Positions 59,130 to 64,000 of a DNA stretch of 64,000 nt are shown in pieces (the first letter of the stretch is position 1; each line of letters begins with the position of its first letter). This DNA is from Haemophilus parainfluenzae (GTDB lineage: Bacteria > Pseudomonadota > Gammaproteobacteria > Enterobacterales > Pasteurellaceae). A program made the position numbers and the translations under genes. The DNA lies in assembly GCF_003253005.1 (NCBI RefSeq), contig NZ_QEPZ01000001.1, positions 248,001 through 312,000 on the forward strand, given 5' to 3'. Under the pieces are notes generated by a model that was not told where the DNA came from, made no database searches, and worked only from the letters and a program-made list of their open reading frames with translations.

Positions 59130-60179
59130 TTACCATTTACTTTTTGCACTAAATGCGCCACTAAAACCTTCTTTCTCATTGATATAAACGCCGCCCATTT
59201 CATTAGCTTTTTCACCAAAGAATGCGCCTTGCAGTTTTGTATCATTTTTTGTACCACTGAATTGGTTTCCAGAGATAGTTCCCTCTAATTCAGCTAGTAC
59301 ATTATTATTCTTCGCTGCACTGGTATGAACTAGGCGGCCAGCAACCGTTTTATCTTCAAAATTTGCCGTCATATCAACCCCCACAATACCAAATCTTGGA
59401 GGAGCACCCTCAACAGCATCAAGAGCACCTTCAAGTAGTGTGTCATTATTCACATGATAGCTACTCAACCCAAGATAACGAGCTTCCCCACTTTTCGGAA
59501 TATTATCTGTCGGAGTGAGTTCACCTTGGATATAAACGTAGGTTTTTCCATCTTTTTGGTTTTGATAAATCCCATTTTGCATACTGTCTTGGAAAACTAC
59601 ACCATTAACAAAAGCCCCAGTGCTTAAATGAATTTCTCCATCCTTATCCACATAAGTATACGCTGGATTCACACCCTCTGGTGCAATATCAATCCGTTTA
59701 CCATTAATGTTTAACACGTAGATATTATCCGTTGATAATTGATGTACTTTTGGATTCTCAATTCTGTCAGTGTTATAGTGGCTGCGAAACTCATAAGCAA
59801 TCCCATTAAATTTACCAGTTGTTGGAATAGCGTAATCTTTCGCTGATGATGGGTGCCCTTTACTTAACGGTCCCTTTTCAATTATTGTCAAGTGGGGTTG
59901 GGTTGATTGGTTTTGGTTATTTGATTCGTTTGTTTGATTTGCTGAATCATTTTTTGATGCAGATTGGTTTGACGAATTATTTTCTGATGCAGATTGATTT
60001 GACGAATTATTTTCTGATGAAGATTGGTTTGACGAATTATTTTATGATGAAGATTTATTCGGTTGGAAAGTTGAAACATTATTAGAAGATGGGTCATGAC
60101 TTTCTTCTTGGCTAGATGAACAAGCAGATAATCCCATAGCAAGAGCTATAGCTAATGCGGAAAGTGTTACTTTTCTCAT
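59130..60179 (-). pseudogene. TbpB-like surface lipoprotein gene, interrupted by one stop codon
   Basis: One frame runs from ATG 60179 to the stop at 59130 (349 codons) with a single ochre codon at 60044-60042 (codon 46). The N-terminus is a lipoprotein signal (lipobox LSAC, Cys20), followed by a Ser/Asn/Gln linker built of 10-residue repeats. The body contains a transferrin-binding-protein-like beta-barrel (NFEDKTVAGRLVHTS, LEGTISGNQFSGT, LQGAFFGEKANEMGGVYIN). That ending is typical of TbpB/HpuA/Slam-type lipoproteins. The stop replaces a Glu codon of the repeat by one G-to-T change. Without readthrough only a 45-residue peptide is made. No TbpA or Slam partner is in the window. AAGGAACTCC-type ribosome site precedes the ATG on the minus strand. 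Confidence 0.85.
59951..60061. repeat. 30-bp tandem repeats in the lipoprotein linker
   Basis: Three full 30-bp units (59951-59980, 59981-60010, 60011-60040) and a partial fourth (60041-60061), with a few substitutions. They encode a Ser-Ser/Ala-Ser-Glu-Asn-Asn-Ser-Ser-Asn-Gln type unit on the minus strand. The in-frame stop is in the partial unit. Confidence 0.9.
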
Positions 60180-60214
60180 AAAGGAACTCCTCGACTAAAC
60201 GGTTAAGAATAAAA

Positions 60215-60231
60215 GATAATCACTATTTATC
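60215..60231. promoter_or_regulatory. AT-rich dyad upstream of the lipoprotein gene
   Basis: GATAATCACTATTTATC, an inverted GATAA/TTATC with 7-nt spacing, 36-52 nt before the ATG. Only partly like a Fur box. Flanked by an imperfect direct repeat with core TCGACTAAAC (60191-60200 and 60268-60277). Confidence 0.3.
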
Positions 60232-60298
60232 ATCATGGATGATGCAAGGTAGCATAACAAAAAATAATCGACTAAACAACTCAAGAATTAATAAAATC

Positions 60299-60385
60299 AA
60301 ACTTAATGAACCCAACTTACAAATCGAAATTAAATAAATAATCTCGCTGAGAGATAAAAAGAGCGGCCAATTTGACCGCTCTTTT
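60299..60385. repeat. Direct repeat A: aspA 3' end plus terminator (right copy)
   Basis: Second copy of the aspA tail, detached from any aspA gene. It still encodes an in-frame LMNPTYKSKLNK-stop peptide (one Ala-to-Ser change) and a terminator hairpin (60357-60385) that now faces the transporter remnant. Confidence 0.9.
60357..60385. terminator. Terminator in the right repeat copy
   Basis: AAAAGAGCGGCCAA / TTGACCGCTCTTTT, 13 of 14 pairs, A-run left and T-run right; can serve the transporter remnant leftward. Confidence 0.8.
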
Positions 60386-60388
60386 CAT

Positions 60389-60987
60389 TTAAAATGGAAA
60401 TAATATTGGCACAATAAAAACAGTCACCAACATAACAATTAAGGTAAAAGGTACGCCGATTTTAATAAAGTCAGCAAATTTATAGCCCCCCGCCCACACC
60501 ATCATGGTATTCACAGGAGAAGAGACTGGTGTCATAAATGCAGCAGAAGCCGCAATCGCCACGACCATCGCAAATGGCATGGGAGACACATTAAGCTGTG
60601 TAGCGAGAGAAATTGCGATTGGTGCCATCAAAATTGCAGTAGCCGTATTGGAAATAAACAACCCAACTAATGCACAAAATACAAAGAGTACAATCAATAC
60701 AGGATACATTCCCCATTCATCAATGATTTGAGTCAGCCATTTCACCGCAAACTCTACCCCACCGTTTTTTTGAAGTGCGGTTGAAAATGGCATCATTCCG
60801 ATAATCAGAATAAGGCTAGGCCATTGAATGGAGTCATAAGCACTTTTAACATCCACACAACGGAAATAAGCCAACATTAAACAACCAAGGCAGCCACATA
60901 CATACGAATTTTATTATGTACAAATAAAATGATGGCTGAGCCAAGCAACATTATTGTCCAAAACAATGACTCACCCAAAGTACATGC
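60389..60987 (-). pseudogene. Remnant of an SLC13/DASS-type anion transporter
   Basis: C-terminal ~160 residues (60389-60877) carry the conserved end of SLC13-family permeases: [63 protein letters not shown] further ~36 codons upstream (to 60987) continue the family ([16 protein letters not shown]) in another frame, and end in TAA at 60879-60877. So a frameshift has occurred near 60877-60890. Upstream of 60987 the frame is closed and the larger N-terminal part, normally several hundred residues, is absent; rnhB ends at 61040. The gene cannot be functional as a transporter. Confidence 0.8.
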
Positions 60988-61039
60988 TCAAAAATGGTAT
61001 TAATACTCTATCCTTCAATCTTACAATCTTTCAAGGTCA

Positions 61040-61642
61040 CTACTCTTCTATGCCTAGCACCTTCTTCACAGGTGAAAAACTTAGACGATACTCAGGTAAA
61101 GGACCCAGTTCCGATAACTTTTCTAAATGTAATTTGGTCGGATACCCTTTATGTTGAGCAAAAGCATATTCAGGGTGTTTTTTATCTAACTCTTCCATTT
61201 CCTGATCTCGCGCAACTTTTGCCAAAATAGAAGCAGCACTAATTTCAGCCACAAGTGAATCCCCTTTCACCACGGCTTGAGCTGGCAAACCTAGATTAGG
61301 CGGAATACGATTACCATCCACCAACACAAAGTGCGGTTGAATTTTTAAGGCTTTTACGGCCCGTTCCATTGCTAGCATAGAGGCATACAGAATATTCAGT
61401 TCATCGATCTCTGCTGGCTCTGCTCGCCCCATTGCCCAAGCTAAGGCCTTCTCTTTAATTTCTGCAGCGAGTGCAAGGCGTTTTTTCTCGCTGAGCTTTT
61501 TAGAATCTGCCAACCCAGTAATTGGATTATTCGGATCTAATATCACTGCAGCCGTTACAACTGCCCCCACTAAAGGGCCGCGTCCAACCTCATCCACTCC
61601 GGCAAATAATTGATAACCTTCAGGATAAACAAAATCAGTCAT
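61040..61642 (-). CDS. rnhB: Ribonuclease HII
   Basis: Removes ribonucleotides and RNA from RNA/DNA hybrids. The 200-residue product has the catalytic Asp and Glu in [14 protein letters not shown], Asp in LVDGNRIPP, and the [12 protein letters not shown] helix with the further Asp. ATG 61642 overlaps the lpxB stop by 8 nt (a coupled pair), and is preferred over an in-frame codon at 61663. Last gene of the fabZ-lpxA-lpxB-rnhB series. Confidence 0.96.
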   Translation of the reverse strand: MTDFVYPEGYQLFAGVDEVGRGPLVGAVVTAAVILDPNNPITGLADSKKLSEKKRLALAAEIKEKALAWAMGRAEPAEIDELNILYASMLAMERAVKALKIQPHFVLVDGNRIPPNLGLPAQAVVKGDSLVAEISAASILAKVARDQEMEELDKKHPEYAFAQHKGYPTKLHLEKLSELGPLPEYRLSFSPVKKVLGIEE

Positions 61643-62804
61643 GTTTTTGCTCCAATAAATCAATTACAGCTTGTGCGGCTTGGCTATCCGCATCACATTG
61701 AATTAATTTGTGTAATTCAGTAAAACGTTGAATTAAAACACTGCGAGATTTGACCGCACTTTCGTCATCGCCTAAATACTGAGAAAGTTGTTCTGCCAAT
61801 TTTTGCGGTTCGCAATCTTCTTGAATCATTTCTGGCACAAGCATTTTATCCGCTAACAAATTAGGCAATGAAATATATTTTGTTTTGACCAATCGTTTTG
61901 CCAAGAAATGCGTGAAAGGTTTCATTCGATACCCCACTACCATTGGTGATTTACACAACATCGCCTCAAGCGCTGCGGTACCCGAAGCAAGTAAAGTCGC
62001 TTCGACGGCAATCATCACTTGGCGTGCTTTACCATCAATTAAATGCATATCGAGATCAGGTGCAATCTGAGCCTTTATTTCCTCAAATTGCTGGCGACGT
62101 TTTTCATTCACCAAAGGAACTAAAAACTGCAAGTCTGGATATTTTTCTTTTAATAACAAAGCAGTTTTTAGAAATGGTTCAGTAAGAAACCCAACTTCGC
62201 TACTACGGCTTCCCACTAAAATAGCAAGATAACGTCCTTTTTCATCAATACCTAAGGTTTGGCAAGCTTCCGTTCTATTTGGTTTTAATGGAATCGCATC
62301 TGCCATAGTATGGCCAATAAAACGACAAGGCACATTAAAACGATCATAAAAGGCTTTTTCAAAAGGAAGAAAAGCTAATACTTGATGGGTTGCTTTAGCA
62401 ATTTTATAAATACGATTTTGACGCCAAGCCCATACAGATGGACTCACGTAATGAATGGTTTTAATCCCTTTTCCTTTTAATTTCAGTTCAACGGTAAGAT
62501 TAAAATCCGGTGCATCAATACCGATAAATACATCCGGTTTAATAGCAGAAAGTTGTTCGATGACACTGCGACGAATTTTAAGCAATCGAGGTAAATGTTT
62601 AAGTACTTCAACTAGCCCCATGACAGAGAGCTCTTCCATATCAAAAAAGCTTTCAAAACCTTGAGCAATCATTCTCTCCCCGCCAATCCCGACAAACTTA
62701 GCTTGTGGATAGTGGCGTTTAAGCGCCTGAATGAGACCAGCACCAAGAATATCGCCAGATACTTCACCTGCAACAATCGCAATAGTCGGATTTTCTTTTA
62801 TCAT
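61635..62804 (-). CDS. lpxB: Lipid-A-disaccharide synthase
   Basis: GT19 enzyme that joins UDP-2,3-diacylglucosamine and lipid X to form the lipid A disaccharide backbone. From ATG 62804 it has 389 residues: [17 protein letters not shown] start, [37 protein letters not shown] and [20 protein letters not shown] on the plus strand gives TAGGATAAATTTA as ribosome site. The longer frame to 62840 runs through a USS hairpin and is rejected. Confidence 0.97.
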   Translation of the reverse strand: MIKENPTIAIVAGEVSGDILGAGLIQALKRHYPQAKFVGIGGERMIAQGFESFFDMEELSVMGLVEVLKHLPRLLKIRRSVIEQLSAIKPDVFIGIDAPDFNLTVELKLKGKGIKTIHYVSPSVWAWRQNRIYKIAKATHQVLAFLPFEKAFYDRFNVPCRFIGHTMADAIPLKPNRTEACQTLGIDEKGRYLAILVGSRSSEVGFLTEPFLKTALLLKEKYPDLQFLVPLVNEKRRQQFEEIKAQIAPDLDMHLIDGKARQVMIAVEATLLASGTAALEAMLCKSPMVVGYRMKPFTHFLAKRLVKTKYISLPNLLADKMLVPEMIQEDCEPQKLAEQLSQYLGDDESAVKSRSVLIQRFTELHKLIQCDADSQAAQAVIDLLEQKHD

Positions 62805-62816
62805 TAAATTTATCCT

Positions 62817-62854
62817 AAAAAACGACCGCACTTTGAACAAATCATAGTGCGGTC
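62817..62854 (-). terminator. USS-pair terminator-like hairpin between lpxA and lpxB
   Basis: Stem GACCGCACT (62824-62832) / AGTGCGGTC (62846-62854). Read leftward it is followed by GTTTTTT, only about 13 nt before the lpxB start. One arm is an exact uptake signal. Confidence 0.7.
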
Positions 62855-62899
62855 TCTTTGTTATTCATCATTTTCTCTTAATGAGAAAAGAAACGTTAA

Positions 62900-63688
62900 T
62901 TAGCGAATAATGCCACGAGTAGAACGTTTGAAGAATTCCACAAAGAAACTAATTGCAGATTCAGTTTGTGCAATTTGTTCAATTTCCGGCAATACTTCTT
63001 CAAGGGTTTTACCACTGCGGTAAATCATTTTATAAACATTACGGATAGCATGCATAGTTGGTTTATCAAAACCACGGCGTTTTAATCCTTCAAGGTTTAC
63101 ACCAAAAGGCTGCGCATGGTTACCTTGAGCCATCACATAAGGCGGCACATCTTGGCTAACCATAGAGCCACCACCTAGCATTACGTGCGCACCAACGATC
63201 ACAAATTGGTGAATCGCAGACATACCACCTACAATAACAAAATCATCTAATTCAACATGACCTGCAAGGGTTGCATTGTTTGCCAAAATACAGTTATTTT
63301 TAATTTGGCAATCGTGAGCAACGTGGACGTTGATCATCAATAAGTTATTGTTACCAATACGTGTTACACCACCACCTTGGATAGTACCGCGGTGAATTGT
63401 CACATGTTCACGAATAAGGTTGCCATTACCAATAATGGTTTTAGTTGCTTCGCCCTTATATTTTAAATCTTGGTTTACTTCACCAATGCTGGCAAATTGA
63501 TAAATCTGGTTATCTTCACCAATCACGGTGTCACCTTTCACGACAATGTGAGAATTTAAAACAGTACGTGCTTTAATCTCAACACTTCCTTCAACAATAC
63601 AAAAAGGACCGATAACAACATCTTCGCCAATAACTGCGCCATCTGCGACAAGCGCGGTCGGGTGAATTTTTGCACTTGGGTGGATCAT
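62900..63688 (-). CDS. lpxA: UDP-N-acetylglucosamine acyltransferase LpxA
   Basis: First enzyme of lipid A synthesis; transfers a hydroxyacyl chain to UDP-GlcNAc. The 262-residue product is a left-handed beta-helix of hexapeptide repeats ([33 protein letters not shown]) with the catalytic His in [16 protein letters not shown]. The C-terminal helical domain includes [22 protein letters not shown]. It lies between fabZ and lpxB, the standard order. Confidence 0.98.
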   Translation of the reverse strand: MIHPSAKIHPTALVADGAVIGEDVVIGPFCIVEGSVEIKARTVLNSHIVVKGDTVIGEDNQIYQFASIGEVNQDLKYKGEATKTIIGNGNLIREHVTIHRGTIQGGGVTRIGNNNLLMINVHVAHDCQIKNNCILANNATLAGHVELDDFVIVGGMSAIHQFVIVGAHVMLGGGSMVSQDVPPYVMAQGNHAQPFGVNLEGLKRRGFDKPTMHAIRNVYKMIYRSGKTLEEVLPEIEQIAQTESAISFFVEFFKRSTRGIIR

Positions 63689-63711
63689 ACTTACCCCTTA
63701 ATTTTCTTTAA

Positions 63712-64000
63712 TTATCGACGAGCACACATTAATTTGGCTTCACAAGCTACTTCACCGTTTACGGTTGCAATACCCGTGAATGCTGTAATACCACGACGTT
63801 CTTTAATCACTTGAACGTTCAATTCCATTTGATCTCCAGGTAATACTGGGCGTTTGAAACGCGCTTCATCAATACCCGCGAAATAGAATAATTCGCCACC
63901 TTTTAATTCATGGGTTTTAAATGCAAGTAATCCCATTGCTTGTGCCAAAGCTTCAAGAATTAACACACCAGGTAAAATCGGTTCACTCGGGAAATGACCA
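63712..64000 (-). CDS. fabZ: 3-hydroxyacyl-ACP dehydratase FabZ (5' end outside window)
   Basis: Hot-dog fold dehydratase of fatty-acid elongation. The visible ~95 C-terminal residues include the catalytic His in [20 protein letters not shown], the [17 protein letters not shown] segment and the end KLMCARR. The frame is open at the right window edge, so the N-terminus is missing. lpxA follows after 23 nt. Confidence 0.96.
   Translation of the reverse strand, partial: GHFPSEPILPGVLILEALAQAMGLLAFKTHELKGGELFYFAGIDEARFKRPVLPGDQMELNVQVIKERRGITAFTGIATVNGEVACEAKLMCARR

Noticed and set aside
59846-60142. Short open frames on both strands across the lipoprotein linker
   Set aside because: They are other-frame readings of the 30-bp repeats; the lipoprotein frame itself explains the region.
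59010-60385. Insertion sequence flanked by target-site duplication
   Set aside because: The direct repeats are ~88 bp of aspA tail, far too long for a transposase duplication, and no transposase or terminal inverted repeats are present.

Overview
This 64 kb window is chromosomal DNA of a Pasteurellaceae bacterium, most likely a Haemophilus. It is AT-rich and carries roughly 40 copies of the Haemophilus-type uptake signal core AAGTGCGGT/ACCGCACTT. Several of these sit as inverted pairs that act as terminators. The genes (ompP1, a short TyrR, the ureABCEFGH order next to groESL and aspA) and their order resemble H. influenzae blocks as I remember them. A FatB/CeuE-type siderophore operon and a full CpxRA pair fit a relative such as H. 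parainfluenzae, but the species cannot be fixed from this window. I see no prophage, IS transposase, rRNA or CRISPR array.

Layout. 0-4 kb: end of a Na+/H+ antiporter, priC, tRNA-Ser, rne. 4.4-8.1 kb: rluC, hfq, hflX and a TyrR-like regulator. 8.2-11.9 kb: leftward ferric-siderophore ABC transporter with a Fur-like box in its leader. 11.9-15.2 kb: M23 endopeptidase divergent from znuCB. 15.2-21.7 kb: accA, pdxY-tilS, mutH-ogt, ompP1 and yfcZ. 21.8-26.6 kb: purM, purN, ompW and yciC-yciB-yciA-yciI. 26.6-31.5 kb: slt, trpR, mtgA, tRNA-Ala, gltX. 31.7-32.2 kb: four identical tRNA-Val genes. 32.3-39.2 kb: an amidohydrolase, yejM-yejL, ndpA, bamE and cpxRA. 39.2-42.1 kb: copper module copA-copZ/cueR. 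42.1-51.2 kb: metJ, galU, csrA, alaS, uspA, pepP, ygfB, groESL. 51.3-57.5 kb: urease operon with a glutathione S-transferase-like gene and a small repeat-like element between ureC and ureE. 57.6-59.1 kb: aspA. 59.1-61.0 kb: a disturbed segment. 61.0-64.0 kb: rnhB, lpxB, lpxA, fabZ (cut by the window edge).

The most unusual part is 59.0-61.0 kb. A TbpB-like surface lipoprotein gene, broken by one ochre codon in a 30-bp-repeat linker, lies between two near-identical ~88-bp copies of the aspA 3' end plus its terminator. Next to it is the frameshifted, N-terminally truncated remnant of an SLC13-type anion transporter. This looks like a recombinational insertion followed by decay.

Regulatory sites that can be read from sequence include a sigma-32 promoter for groESL, a 19-bp-spacer MerR-type promoter for copZ-copA, a class II FNR promoter for ompW, a class II CRP promoter for aspA, a PurR box for purM, a trp-operator-like site before trpR, met-box-like repeats before metJ and a FadR-like site before ompP1. 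All regulator assignments are inferences from motif match and position.
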